Assembly (NCBI RefSeq): GCF_001592965.1
Contig: NZ_LRPC01000012.1
Location: 62,001 to 126,000 of the forward strand
Direction of reading: 5' to 3'
Source: Roseivirga spongicola
GTDB lineage: Bacteria > Bacteroidota > Bacteroidia > Cytophagales > Cyclobacteriaceae
DNA length: 64,000 nucleotides
Shown one piece after another: positions 1 to 8,955 of the stretch (within the stretch, counting starts at the first letter, position 1; each line of letters opens with the position of its first letter). The notes beneath the pieces were generated by a model. The model was given only the letters and a program-made list of their open reading frames with translations. It did not search any database and was not told where the DNA came from. The position numbers and the translations under genes were made by a program.

Positions 1-61
1 GAGAAAAGAAAACTACCGCATCCTGAAAAAGCATACCATTCCGGGGAGGCGAATGCAGTAG
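1..61 (+). other. 3' end of an upstream gene, frame uncertain
   Basis: The window opens inside a coding stretch whose frame cannot be fixed. Frame 2 ends at a TAG at 59-61, leaving a clean gap before the DUF2256 gene. Frame 1 stays open to a TGA at 151-153 but would overlap the DUF2256 gene by 56 bases. The non-overlapping reading is more economical. Neither short C-terminus is one I recognise. Confidence 0.3.
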
Positions 62-97
62 CCAAAACCTTTCCATATACACGGGGTTATTTGCCTA

Positions 98-274
98 ATG
101 AAAAAAGGACAGTTACCAACCAAGATTTGCCCCGTTTGCAATCGCCCATTTGAGTGGCGCAAGAAATGGAGAAACTGCTGGCAAGAAGTGGTTTACTGTT
201 CAGAAAAATGTAGAAGAAATAAAACCCCTTCGGTTCATGACGACCTTGCTAATAGAAATGGTGGGCTTTCCTGA
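98..274 (+). CDS. DUF2256 zinc-binding small protein
   Basis: A 58-residue protein with two cysteine pairs, C11-x2-C14 and C34-x3-C38, around a basic tryptophan-rich core (PFEWRKKWRNCW). That is the DUF2256 signature. The pattern suggests one bound zinc ion, and the function is unknown. The ATG at 98 fits because family members start just before the K-x-LPTK-x-CPVC segment. In many bacteria DUF2256 genes sit beside cryptochrome/photolyase genes. Here it lies 77 bases upstream of an FeS photolyase in the same direction, so a role in the same light or repair module is plausible but inferred. Confidence 0.85.
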   Translation: MKKGQLPTKICPVCNRPFEWRKKWRNCWQEVVYCSEKCRRNKTPSVHDDLANRNGGLS

Positions 275-351
275 AAGCTGGTAGAATTAAGGTTGGGTAG
301 TGCTCCCATTGATAAGGGGAGCTGTCCAGAGGACTGAGGGGTAAGGGGTCT

Positions 352-1881
352 ATGAAAAAACTAAGACTAATTCTAGGAGATCAGCTGAATCACCAACATT
401 CTTGGTATCAAGAAAAAGAGGGAAATACGCTTTATGTAATGATGGAGATGGGGCAGGAGCTGACCTACACCATACATCATGTTCAGAAGGTTATCGCATT
501 CTTTCTAGCCATGCGAGCCTTTGCTGAGCATTTGGAAAAGCAAGGACATCAAGTGCTCTATCTAAAGCTAGATGATGAAAGGAATCAGCAGTCCTTGACA
601 GATAACCTCTCTTGGATAATAGAGGAGCATAAAATTGAAAAGTTCGAATACCAGATGCCTGATGAATACAGGCTAGATAAGCAACTTCAGGGGTATTGCG
701 GAGCAATTGAAGCAGACTTCGAAGTCTTCGATACAGAGCATTTCATGACTTCTCGAACTGATCTTGCTGACTTTTTTAAAGGTAAAAAGCAGTTGCTCAT
801 GGAGTCATTCTACAGAAACATGCGCAAAAAGTATAAGGTGCTAATGGACGAAGGCGAGCCTGTTGGAGGTAAATGGAATTATGACCACGACAATAGGAAC
901 AAAATGCCAGAAGATACCTATGTACCTGAACCAAAGTCATTTCAAAGAGATGTAACAGACTTGGTTGAGCTGTTAGAGGAAAGAGGTGTTAAAACAATAG
1001 GAAATGTAGATTCTAAAGATTTTCTGTGGCCCGTAACAAGGGAAGAAGGGTTAAAACTCTTCGATTTCTTTCTGAATGATTGTATGCCATTCTTTGGCAA
1101 GTATCAAGATGCCATGACCACCAAAGGTTGGTCTTTATTCCACTCGAGAATATCTTTCTTACTGAATTCGAAAATCCTTTCTCCAGAAGAGATTATTCGA
1201 AAATCTGAAGAATACGGGCGGAATAATGAGGATGTTCCGCTTTCAGCAATCGAGGGCTTTATTAGGCAAATACTAGGTTGGCGAGAGTATATGCGAGGCA
1301 TCTATTGGAAATATATGCCGGACTATGCCAAAGAAAACTTCTTCAACCATAAGAGAAAACTACCAGACTGGTTTTGGACAGGTGAAACCAAAATGAAGTG
1401 CCTTTCTCACACCATCGGACAATCTCTAGATTATGCTTATGCACACCATATTCAGCGATTGATGGTAACGGGGAATTTTGCGCTGTTGGCGGGCATAGAT
1501 CCCGATGAGGTAGATCAATGGTATCTAGGTATTTACATAGATGCAATTGAGTGGGTGGAAATTACCAATACTAGAGGAATGAGCCAGTTTGCTGATGGAG
1601 GTATAGTGGCTACTAAGCCCTACGTTTCTTCTGCCAATTACATGCATAAAATGAGTCATTACTGTGGTTCATGTCATTACAAGTACAAGGAGAAATTAGG
1701 TGAGAAGGCCTGTCCGTTCAACAGTCTATACTGGGATTTTCTCGATAGAAACAGAGAGAAGCTCGAGAAGAATCATCGAATGGGCATGATTTACCGAGTT
1801 TGGGATAAAAATTCTACTGAAAAGAAAAACCAAATCATTGAACAAGCGGCTAAGTACCTGAATAAGATGGAGGAAATATGA
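352..1881 (+). CDS. FeS-containing prokaryotic (6-4) photolyase / cryptochrome (FeS-BCP)
   Basis: A 509-residue flavoprotein of the deoxyribodipyrimidine photolyase-related family (PhrB of Agrobacterium, CryB of Rhodobacter). It is expected to repair UV (6-4) photoproducts with light, using FAD, a lumazine-type antenna and a [4Fe-4S] cluster. The four cluster cysteines are all present at residues 350, 438, 441 and 454, as in KMKC, CGSC and KACP. These are the same numbers as in Agrobacterium PhrB, so the family fold appears unbroken. The FAD-binding C-terminal half is intact (GWREYMRG, TNTRGMSQFADGG). The ATG at 352 follows a purine-rich TAAGGGG. The stop overlaps the next start by four bases (ATGA), indicating translational coupling with the DASH cryptochrome. 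Confidence 0.93.
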   Translation: MKKLRLILGDQLNHQHSWYQEKEGNTLYVMMEMGQELTYTIHHVQKVIAFFLAMRAFAEHLEKQGHQVLYLKLDDERNQQSLTDNLSWIIEEHKIEKFEYQMPDEYRLDKQLQGYCGAIEADFEVFDTEHFMTSRTDLADFFKGKKQLLMESFYRNMRKKYKVLMDEGEPVGGKWNYDHDNRNKMPEDTYVPEPKSFQRDVTDLVELLEERGVKTIGNVDSKDFLWPVTREEGLKLFDFFLNDCMPFFGKYQDAMTTKGWSLFHSRISFLLNSKILSPEEIIRKSEEYGRNNEDVPLSAIEGFIRQILGWREYMRGIYWKYMPDYAKENFFNHKRKLPDWFWTGETKMKCLSHTIGQSLDYAYAHHIQRLMVTGNFALLAGIDPDEVDQWYLGIYIDAIEWVEITNTRGMSQFADGGIVATKPYVSSANYMHKMSHYCGSCHYKYKEKLGEKACPFNSLYWDFLDRNREKLEKNHRMGMIYRVWDKNSTEKKNQIIEQAAKYLNKMEEI

Positions 1882-3149
1882 GCAGGGCGATTTACTGGTT
1901 TCGGAACGATTTGAGGTTGGAGGATAATGAAGTCTTAAACAAGGCTGTTGAGGAGAATCCAGAGATTTTGCCCGTTTATGTTTTTGATGAGAGCCTATTG
2001 AGGGGAGAGCAGTGGGGTATTGAAAGAATGGGCTCTCATCGTCTTAAATTTCTCTTGGAATCGCTGGCGGATCTTAAGGCTCATTTACAACAACTAGGCT
2101 CAGACTTATTGATTAAAGTTGGAGATACAGTTACTGTACTTAACGATATCAGGAAAAACTATAATTGCGATGTGCTTTATGCTCAAAAGGCTTCTGCTTA
2201 TGATGAAGTACAGTTGGAGAAAAAGCTCTCAGCAACCATAAACACTAAGTTCATTTGGGGTGAAACGCTCTATCACCTGAACGATTTGCCTTATCATTTA
2301 GATGAACTTCCAGATATATTCATGCAGTTCAGAAAGTCGGTTGAGAAAAAGGTCGATGTAAGAAAAATACTAGAAGCACCTTTGCAAATTCATTCGCCCC
2401 AAGGTTTCGATTCTGAAGTGCCTTCTATGGAAGACTTAGGCTTTGAGCCCGTTGAAGAAGATGATAGGTCAGTTATTCAGTTTCGTGGAGGAGCTAAAGC
2501 AGCCAATGATAGGTTGAATTATTATTTATGGGATAAGGAGTTGCTAGGTAACTATAAGCAAACGCGTAATGGCCTTATGGGAGGTGATTACAGCAGCAAG
2601 TTCTCTCCTTGGTTGGCTCATGGTTGTACTTCACCACGACAAATCTATTGGCAAGTAAAGAAATTCGAGAAGTACGTAAAGAAAAACAGCTCAACCTATT
2701 GGTTGGTTTTCGAACTGGTTTGGCGAGATTATTTCCACTTTGTGGCCAAGAAATACGGCAATCAGATTTATCAGAGAAAAGGAATTTTGGGTGAAGATAA
2801 AATCGACTGGGGATCTGATAAACTCTTTCACTTATGGCGAGATGGTAAAACAGGTGAACCTTTTGTTGATGCCAATATGCGGGAAATGAATGCTACGGGA
2901 TTTATGAGTAACAGAGGAAGGCAAAATGTAGCCTCATACCTAATGCACCAAATGAAGATTGATTGGAGGCTAGGAGCTGCTTATTTCGAGAAAATGCTGA
3001 TAGACTACGACCCATGTTCAAACTACGGTAATTGGATTTACATTGCCGGAGTTGGAAACGACCCAAGAGAAGGTAGAGAGTTCAACATTGAACGTCAAAA
3101 AGAGATGTACGATCCCAAAGGAGAGTACCAGGAGTTGTGGGCAGATTAA
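1878..3149 (+). CDS. DASH-family cryptochrome / deoxyribodipyrimidine photolyase
   Basis: A 423-residue photolyase-superfamily protein. The N-terminal antenna domain opens with the usual YWFRNDLRLEDN. The DASH subgroup is shown by the LPDIFMQFRKSVE segment in the middle and the C-terminal block NATGFMSNRGRQNVASYL followed by DYDPCSNYGNW, which lines the FAD pocket. DASH proteins bind FAD and MTHF and repair CPDs mainly in single-stranded or looped DNA; some also act in light signalling. It overlaps the FeS photolyase by four bases, so one transcript would supply repair of two lesion types. Whether it repairs or signals cannot be read from sequence. Confidence 0.93.
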   Translation: MSRAIYWFRNDLRLEDNEVLNKAVEENPEILPVYVFDESLLRGEQWGIERMGSHRLKFLLESLADLKAHLQQLGSDLLIKVGDTVTVLNDIRKNYNCDVLYAQKASAYDEVQLEKKLSATINTKFIWGETLYHLNDLPYHLDELPDIFMQFRKSVEKKVDVRKILEAPLQIHSPQGFDSEVPSMEDLGFEPVEEDDRSVIQFRGGAKAANDRLNYYLWDKELLGNYKQTRNGLMGGDYSSKFSPWLAHGCTSPRQIYWQVKKFEKYVKKNSSTYWLVFELVWRDYFHFVAKKYGNQIYQRKGILGEDKIDWGSDKLFHLWRDGKTGEPFVDANMREMNATGFMSNRGRQNVASYLMHQMKIDWRLGAAYFEKMLIDYDPCSNYGNWIYIAGVGNDPREGREFNIERQKEMYDPKGEYQELWAD

Positions 3150-3162
3150 GCCTAATTCTTTC

Positions 3163-3170
3163 TACATTTG
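3163..3170 (+). promoter_or_regulatory. TAnnTTTG -7 box just upstream of the amidase gene
   Basis: TACATTTG matches the Bacteroidota -7 consensus exactly and ends three bases before the ATG at 3174. If used, transcription would start at or just after the start codon. The nearest upstream TTG (3135-3137) is 25 bases away, longer than usual, so this is only a candidate. Confidence 0.35.
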
Positions 3171-3173
3171 GCT

Positions 3174-3950
3174 ATGCAAAACCTTCGTGTAGCTCTTATC
3201 CAATCTGATATTCATTGGCATGAAATAGGTGCGAACCTAGCCATGTTTGAAGAGAAAATCTGGCAAATACAGAATGATGTGGACCTTATTCTACTTCCAG
3301 AGATGTTCCAGACAGGCTTTACTATGGAGCATAAGGGGTTAGCCGAGCCCATGAACTTCAACACTTTTAAGTGGATGAAGCAAATGTCTGCGCAAAAGAA
3401 TGCAGCTATTTGCGGTTCTTACATCGTCAAGGAGGAGGGCAAGGTGTTCAATAGGCTCTTGTGGATGCAACCCGATGGACAGTTTAAGACCTATGATAAG
3501 CGTCACCTTTTCCGAATGGCCAATGAGCACAAGCATTTCGATATGGGTGCAGAAAAGCTCATAGTAGAGTGGAGGGGCTGGAAAATCTGCCCAATGGTTT
3601 GCTATGATCTAAGGTTTCCTGTGTGGTCTAGAAATGTAGACTTAGCCTATGATCTGTTGGTTTATGTGGCGAATTGGCCAGCTGTTAGAGTAAATGCTTG
3701 GGATACTTTACTGGAAGCAAGAGCTATTGAGAATGTGAGTTATTCTATTGGTCTCAATCGTGTAGGGAAAGATGGAGTTGGCATTGGATATAATGGTCAT
3801 TCAGCGGCTTACAGTCCAAAAGGAGAGCAGTTGGCGTTTTCTGAAAAGGAAGAGATTATTTACGTAGAACTTTCTGCTGAAAGCCTTCAGTCGTTCCGTA
3901 AGAAGTTTCCTGCTCACCTAGATGCAGATGAGTTTGAAATCAAGAGTTGA
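3174..3950 (+). CDS. Nitrilase-superfamily amidohydrolase (omega-amidase / YafV-like)
   Basis: A 258-residue carbon-nitrogen hydrolase. The catalytic triad is visible as E43 (LLPEMFQTGF), K109 (YDKRHLFRM) and C143 (CPMVCYDLRFP). Length and the CYDLRFPVWSRN block match the Nit2/YafV omega-amidase group. That group hydrolyses alpha-ketoglutaramate and alpha-ketosuccinamate left by glutamine or asparagine transaminases, so metabolite repair is the likely role. The frame is open from a TTG at 3168, but the ATG at 3174 matches the family N-terminus. It lies 24 bases after the cryptochrome and its 3' end overlaps the convergent gene by 11 bases. Confidence 0.88.
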   Translation: MQNLRVALIQSDIHWHEIGANLAMFEEKIWQIQNDVDLILLPEMFQTGFTMEHKGLAEPMNFNTFKWMKQMSAQKNAAICGSYIVKEEGKVFNRLLWMQPDGQFKTYDKRHLFRMANEHKHFDMGAEKLIVEWRGWKICPMVCYDLRFPVWSRNVDLAYDLLVYVANWPAVRVNAWDTLLEARAIENVSYSIGLNRVGKDGVGIGYNGHSAAYSPKGEQLAFSEKEEIIYVELSAESLQSFRKKFPAHLDADEFEIKS

Positions 3951-4329
3951 TAGATTTAGTTAAGACGGCTTTCAACTGTGCGGTAGATTCAAAGTTGTGC
4001 ACCGGTTGTTTCAACATCTGTAAGACTTTTTGCAGTTGTTGGTTTTTCCCATCAACAAAGAATAGCCGGTTTGCTTTGCTTTTTCTTAAGGCTTCTATCG
4101 CTTTGGAAAGAGCGCCTAGACCTTCTGATTCAACTACATCGAAAAAGCATATGACTTGTTCTGATTCAGCTATCATTTTAGCGATCTCCTGAACTAAAAA
4201 TGGCTCCGATTTACTGTCGGCTTCCACAAAGTTAAACGCTGCATCAATTTCACTTAATACGTCTTTCTCGGTAAAGCTAAAAGCGATTCGCTCTATGGGT
4301 TTTATCTGAAAGTAACAGAAGAGGATCAT
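3940..4329 (-). CDS. Hypothetical protein coupled to the T9SS FG-GAP gene
   Basis: A 129-residue soluble protein with no signal peptide or membrane segment; I do not recognise the family. Alternating beta/alpha pattern and segments such as QVICFFDVVES and NRLFFVDGK suggest a small Rossmann-like fold. Its ATG overlaps the stop of the upstream FG-GAP gene by four bases (ATGA on the minus strand), so translation is probably coupled. Its 3' end runs 11 bases into the convergent amidase gene. Real coding is supported by the coupling and by the uninterrupted frame. The function is unknown. Confidence 0.7.
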   Translation of the reverse strand: MILFCYFQIKPIERIAFSFTEKDVLSEIDAAFNFVEADSKSEPFLVQEIAKMIAESEQVICFFDVVESEGLGALSKAIEALRKSKANRLFFVDGKNQQLQKVLQMLKQPVHNFESTAQLKAVLTKSINS

Positions 4330-6482
4330 CGCTGAATCAGTATTCTTTTTGTCAAACTCTTTCCGTTATTCGCTCTTACTCGAATAAGGTAAATGCCAGC
4401 AGGTAGTGAGCCAAATTGCAAGTTGAGTACTGTGGATTGCTGAATAGGAATAGCTTCTTGAATAAGCTTTCCATTTAAACTTATGATGTCTACACGCCCA
4501 GAATTATTAGTCAGTATTTGCGTTTGGTTGTCGGTTGGGTTTGGAGAAATAGAAACTCTCAAATCTGTTTCAGATGAGTTGTCATCTTGTATGTTCCTCA
4601 GAAATAATAATCCTCCCTTAGAACTGCCTACCACTAATGAGGGGCTACCGTCACCAAAAAGGTCTACCGCTGCCAAGTAGCTAGCTCGTCCCAGTCTAGT
4701 GTTGGTAAGGGTTTCATTATTTAAAAGTAAGTCTTGATTGGTGTCTGACTTTCTAAAATTTTCATCTGCTTGGTCGCTGTGCAGAGTAAGCATTCCACGA
4801 CTATCTACGGTTATCACTTGTGGCTTTGCATCGGAAGAGAATCTCCCTATGGCAATTGAAAGGTTCTGTCTGCTAAAGTCATTTTCAAAACTACCAAAAT
4901 CGGTTTGCTCATCGGAGAAAGTGAAGCTTCCTCGATTATAATATGCAGACATGCTTCCGAATTGTTGGCCTATGATGAAGTCATCAAGACCATCACCATT
5001 CAAGTCGAATAGAGTAGGGTTACTGGCTTCACTCACGTTTAGTTCTAGGTCTATTGGAGAACCAAAGTTTCCGGAGTTGTCTCTTGGAAGAACAAAAACT
5101 CTTGCATCCAAAGGGCCAACACGTGCTTGCAAGATTAGGTCTGTATTGCCGTCTCCATCTAAGTCGGAAAAAAGAGCTTTAAGTTGGCTGAACCCAAGGC
5201 TAGAGAGGCTCTGAAAGTCATTAGTTATAAGTTCGAAACTTGGGTTGAAGCGGTTGCCTGTGTTTTCATAGTGCCAAATAGTTCCTATAAATTCACCGTT
5301 GATTTGAGTCCCTGAGTTGCTGATGAACATATCCAAATCTCCATCGCTATCTATGTCGAAAAAAGTAGGAAAGGCATTCTCTCCAACATCAATCATCTCG
5401 TTTTGTAAAAAGGCTGAAGATGTGTTGAAATCAGGGTTCTCATTAGAGCCTAAATTGATGAATGAATTGACGTTTTTCTGAAAGTCTACCAAGTTGCCAA
5501 CGTTGTTGTCAAGGTTGCTAGAAACAACGAGGTCCTTCAGTCCATCAAAATTGATATCTTCCAAGAAGGCAGCGGGAAAAAACTGAAGACTCACAGGGTC
5601 GTCTGGGGGGTAAGTCTCAAAGGCTGTCATTAGCGCTTGGTTAGCGCTTCCTTCATTCCTGAAAAAGTATAAATTCTCGCAGAGTTCATCGGAAGCAATG
5701 ATGTCTATGTCACCGTCATTGTCGGCATCAAATGGGGTAATCGTTTTTCCTCCAGCATGCAAAATCACCTGTTGGTCTGAAGGTTCGCTTACTAAATTGC
5801 TGAATCCACCTACAGTGCCACAAGGCTGTCCAAACGAAAAATCGTTACATCCACAATCATAAAAATCGCCCCAAGTTCTAGTGACTCGCGTGAAGGTCAA
5901 GTTCCCACAGTTGCCAGTGTTTTCATAATAATCAATTGAACCTGCGCTCCCGAATCGGTAGGTGAGAATATCCAGTGCACCGTCTCCATTAACATCTGCA
6001 ATACCCGGAATGTCAGTTGGAGCCACCTGAATGTTCGACCCAGAATCCCATGTCAGAAATTCGCTGGCCAATTCCCACGTAACACTGTTGGCAGTACTCG
6101 TGTTTCTATACACCTTAATCCCCAAAGCCGTGCTAGTGAAAAGGTCCTTTAGCCCATCGCAATCATAGTCTTTCAGAATCATCCAATTCACTACATCTTC
6201 AGGAAAAAGGTTTTGGTAATTAGGACTAAAAACCCACTGGTTATTTATGTTTAAGTAAGTTGAAAGGCTTCTTGAGATACGGTGAAAAATTACTAGATCT
6301 AAAATTCCATCACCATTTAGGTCCATTGTTTGAAACTGAGCCGAGTTCAATCCTCCTTCAAAAGCCCTGTTCATTATCTCATTGTTTTCTGAAACAGGAA
6401 TACTCTGATCGAACTTAAATTGAACCTGAGCTTGTATGCTCAGAGCAAAAGAAAGTAGAAAGGCAGTTAGTGAGTACCGCAT
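4326..6482 (-). CDS. Secreted FG-GAP/VCBS repeat protein with type IX sorting domain
   Basis: A 718-residue exported protein. Residues 1-19 form a signal peptide ending in QAQ. The body contains many FG-GAP/VCBS repeats with calcium-binding DxDxDGxxD loops, such as DLNGDGILDL, DADNDGDID, DIDSDGDLDM and DLDGDGNTD, which fold as a beta-propeller. The last 75 or so residues form a Por-type sorting domain: SISPNPTDNQ, then PAGIYLIRV and a basic end KSLTKRILIQR. That domain directs export by the type IX system and cleavage or anchoring at the cell surface. A role in adhesion or gliding-related surface functions is possible; no enzyme domain is visible. Confidence 0.9.
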   Translation of the reverse strand: MRYSLTAFLLSFALSIQAQVQFKFDQSIPVSENNEIMNRAFEGGLNSAQFQTMDLNGDGILDLVIFHRISRSLSTYLNINNQWVFSPNYQNLFPEDVVNWMILKDYDCDGLKDLFTSTALGIKVYRNTSTANSVTWELASEFLTWDSGSNIQVAPTDIPGIADVNGDGALDILTYRFGSAGSIDYYENTGNCGNLTFTRVTRTWGDFYDCGCNDFSFGQPCGTVGGFSNLVSEPSDQQVILHAGGKTITPFDADNDGDIDIIASDELCENLYFFRNEGSANQALMTAFETYPPDDPVSLQFFPAAFLEDINFDGLKDLVVSSNLDNNVGNLVDFQKNVNSFINLGSNENPDFNTSSAFLQNEMIDVGENAFPTFFDIDSDGDLDMFISNSGTQINGEFIGTIWHYENTGNRFNPSFELITNDFQSLSSLGFSQLKALFSDLDGDGNTDLILQARVGPLDARVFVLPRDNSGNFGSPIDLELNVSEASNPTLFDLNGDGLDDFIIGQQFGSMSAYYNRGSFTFSDEQTDFGSFENDFSRQNLSIAIGRFSSDAKPQVITVDSRGMLTLHSDQADENFRKSDTNQDLLLNNETLTNTRLGRASYLAAVDLFGDGSPSLVVGSSKGGLLFLRNIQDDNSSETDLRVSISPNPTDNQTQILTNNSGRVDIISLNGKLIQEAIPIQQSTVLNLQFGSLPAGIYLIRVRANNGKSLTKRILIQR

Positions 6483-6576
6483 TGAAAGTTTTCAGCTGGC
6501 TAAGTTAAGTTCAACTGGTTAGAATAACGTAATTTCTGGTCGATTGATATTAACTTCGGGCTTATAACTATTTCGA

Positions 6577-7857
6577 ATGATTGAACAGCTGTATCAAACC
6601 TTTTTAAAGAGCACTGGTGTTTCTACCGATACTCGTACTATTCAAGATGGAAATATCTGGTTCGCTTTAAAAGGGCCTAATTTCAATGCGAATAAATTTG
6701 CTCAACAAGCATTAGAATCTGGGGCCATGGCCGTAGTTGTAGACGACCCTGAATTTGCTAATAATGATCAATGCATTTTGGTTGAAGATGGTCTTGTGAC
6801 ATTACAGAAGTTGGCTAATCATCACCGAAAACAGTTCAAAATTCCGGTTTTGGGCATTACTGGAAGCAACGGAAAAACCACCACAAAAGAACTGGTTAGA
6901 GATGTGCTGGCTAAGAAGTTCAATGTTCTAGCCACAAAGGGTAATCTTAACAATCATATTGGAGTGCCTTTAACACTGCTTAGGCTAAATAGTGATATTG
7001 AGTTTGCTATTATTGAAATGGGGGCGAATCATCAGAAGGAGATAGCTGCACTTAGTAGCATAGCTGAGCCAGAGTTTGGACTGATTACCAATATTGGTAA
7101 GGCTCATTTAGAGGGCTTTGGAGGTCTTGAGGGTGTATTTAAGGGTAAGACAGAGCTTTATGAGTTTATCTCGGCTAGAAAAGGAAAACTATTTGTGAAC
7201 AGCCGAAATGAAAGATTGCTAAAAAAGGCGCAAGCACTAGTAGACGAGGTTTACACCTATCCAGAAGAAGGAGACTATTTTCACGCTAAGTTGATGTCTA
7301 ACAAGCCCAATGTTAAACTCAAATCTGATTCAGGCCAGTTGATAAGTACCAATCTTGGGGGAGAGTATAACTTTGAGAATATGTGTGCAGCCTTGTGTAT
7401 TGGAAGATATTTTGGTGTGGAGGAAGATGATGCACTAGAAGCTATAGCTGCTTATCAGTCAGACAATAACAGATCGCAATTATTAAAAAGAGACTCCAAT
7501 ACTATCTTTTTAGATGCTTATAATGCCAACCCCACATCTATGAGTCTATCGCTACAAAATTTTGCTAGTGAAGAGGGGTATAAGGTGGCGATTTTAGGAG
7601 ATATGTTTGAGCTAGGCGATGAAGCGCAGCAAGAACATTATGCCATTGGAGAGCTCAGTGCTACACTTTCAATAGACTTGGTAATATTTTGTGGTAAGCT
7701 GATGGAAGCTGCACATAGGGCCAACCCAGATTCATTGTACTTTGAGTCTAAGTCTGATTTAGCGTCATTTTTGACTGCTAATAAGCGAACAGACACGTCT
7801 TATTTGGTGAAAGGTTCTAGGGGTATGAGTTTAGAGAGCCTAGTAGAATTGCTTTAA
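6577..7857 (+). CDS. murF: UDP-N-acetylmuramoyl-tripeptide--D-alanyl-D-alanine ligase
   Basis: A 426-residue Mur ligase that adds D-Ala-D-Ala to UDP-MurNAc-tripeptide, the last cytoplasmic step of the peptidoglycan precursor. The P-loop TGSNGKTTT lies at residues 95-103. IIEMGANHQKEI and NIGKAHLEGFGG (conserved Mur ligase centre) and LDAYNANPTSM (MurF-specific C-terminal motif) all follow in the right order. Length is normal for Bacteroidota MurF. It stands alone here, away from the dcw cluster, as is common in this phylum. It runs divergently from the FG-GAP gene across a 94-base gap and is convergent with the FecR gene. Confidence 0.96.
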   Translation: MIEQLYQTFLKSTGVSTDTRTIQDGNIWFALKGPNFNANKFAQQALESGAMAVVVDDPEFANNDQCILVEDGLVTLQKLANHHRKQFKIPVLGITGSNGKTTTKELVRDVLAKKFNVLATKGNLNNHIGVPLTLLRLNSDIEFAIIEMGANHQKEIAALSSIAEPEFGLITNIGKAHLEGFGGLEGVFKGKTELYEFISARKGKLFVNSRNERLLKKAQALVDEVYTYPEEGDYFHAKLMSNKPNVKLKSDSGQLISTNLGGEYNFENMCAALCIGRYFGVEEDDALEAIAAYQSDNNRSQLLKRDSNTIFLDAYNANPTSMSLSLQNFASEEGYKVAILGDMFELGDEAQQEHYAIGELSATLSIDLVIFCGKLMEAAHRANPDSLYFESKSDLASFLTANKRTDTSYLVKGSRGMSLESLVELL

Positions 7858-7957
7858 AATAGAGAGAGGGACGGCACCACCCATCCCTCAACCTCAACCT
7901 AAGAATTGGTGACATGTACTGCTTAACCATTTAAACAATAGTCACCTTTTTTTAATG

Positions 7958-8902
7958 TCATTTAACCTTGAAGACGGCTGTGTTCTCCTCTTCATTAACT
8001 TCAAAGCCTCTACCTTTTTGAACTGCTATAGTTTGAGCTGCGTCTTTCAAACTCGAAAAAGTGGTTGTTATCGGGCTAGTCAATTCGCTTGAAGAGAAGT
8101 CATGTTCAATTTCAACCTTGTATAGTCTTTTTATTTCGTTGAGAACTTGCTCAAGAGGAATGCTCTCGTAATCATACTGGCCATTTCTCCAACTATCAAT
8201 TCTGTCTGCCCTGGTTTCTAGTATTTCGGAAATTGAACCATTTTCTACATTGACGGCCATTCCTGCGGTCAGATATTGTTCATTGCTCTCGTCCTGAGTA
8301 GTAACTCTCACTTTTCCCGTTTTACATGCTACATGTAATAAGTTAGCTCTAGAGCGAACATTAAAACTAGTGCCTAGTACCTGTACCAAGCCATTAGTGG
8401 TTTCTACAGTAAAGCTGCTGCCCCGTTTCACTTCGAAAAAAGCTTCTCCAGTCAAAATGACTTTGCGAGCCGTGGCCCAGCCCTTCTCAGGAAATGAAAC
8501 AGAACTTTCAGCATTTAAGTAAACTGTAGAGCCATCTGGTAGCTCAACATTGCGCACTTCCGCAAGGGAAGTTTCTATAGTGATTTGATTGGTATTCTGT
8601 TTTAGAATGAAAAAAGCACCGATTGCTAAGATGAAAGAGGCCGCTATTCCGATTACCCAACTTCTTCGCGAAATGGATATTACTTTAGGTGAATAGATTT
8701 CTGAAATTCTACTTTCAAGCTTACTCCAAGCCTCTGCTTTAGATATTCCATCTGGAATATTGAGCTGCTTGGCTTTCGAAACGAATTTGTCCAATGACTC
8801 GAATTGGAGATCATTTTTAGCCTTTTCTTTGGCTTCTTGACTAGAGATTTTACCCTCAAGCCAATCTTGTTCCCAATCCGTTAGGTGCTCTTTTCCGGTC
8901 AT
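7958..8902 (-). CDS. FecR-family anti-sigma factor (second copy)
   Basis: A 314-residue inner-membrane regulator. The N-terminal cytoplasmic part (residues 1-75, anti-sigma domain) is followed by one membrane helix near residues 80-100 (SWVIGIAASFILAIGAFFIL). A periplasmic FecR domain (VELPDGSTVYLNAESSVSFP) and a C-terminal DUF4974 domain (WRNGQYDYESIPLEQVLNEI) come next. FecR proteins pass the signal from a TonB receptor to an ECF sigma factor. This copy lies 53 bases downstream of the receptor, while another FecR lies upstream of it. The cluster therefore holds two anti-sigma factors for one visible sigma factor and one receptor. Confidence 0.88.
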   Translation of the reverse strand: MTGKEHLTDWEQDWLEGKISSQEAKEKAKNDLQFESLDKFVSKAKQLNIPDGISKAEAWSKLESRISEIYSPKVISISRRSWVIGIAASFILAIGAFFILKQNTNQITIETSLAEVRNVELPDGSTVYLNAESSVSFPEKGWATARKVILTGEAFFEVKRGSSFTVETTNGLVQVLGTSFNVRSRANLLHVACKTGKVRVTTQDESNEQYLTAGMAVNVENGSISEILETRADRIDSWRNGQYDYESIPLEQVLNEIKRLYKVEIEHDFSSSELTSPITTTFSSLKDAAQTIAVQKGRGFEVNEEENTAVFKVK

Positions 8903-8955
8903 TGCGCTCTTAATACCCTGAGCGTCAAGAAGACCCTACTATTATTGGATAAAAT

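Noticed and set aside
1-153. A 50-residue C-terminal coding frame overlapping DUF2256
   Set aside because: Past base 98 it only mirrors the DUF2256 gene in another frame; the frame ending at 61 fits as well, so no product is called.
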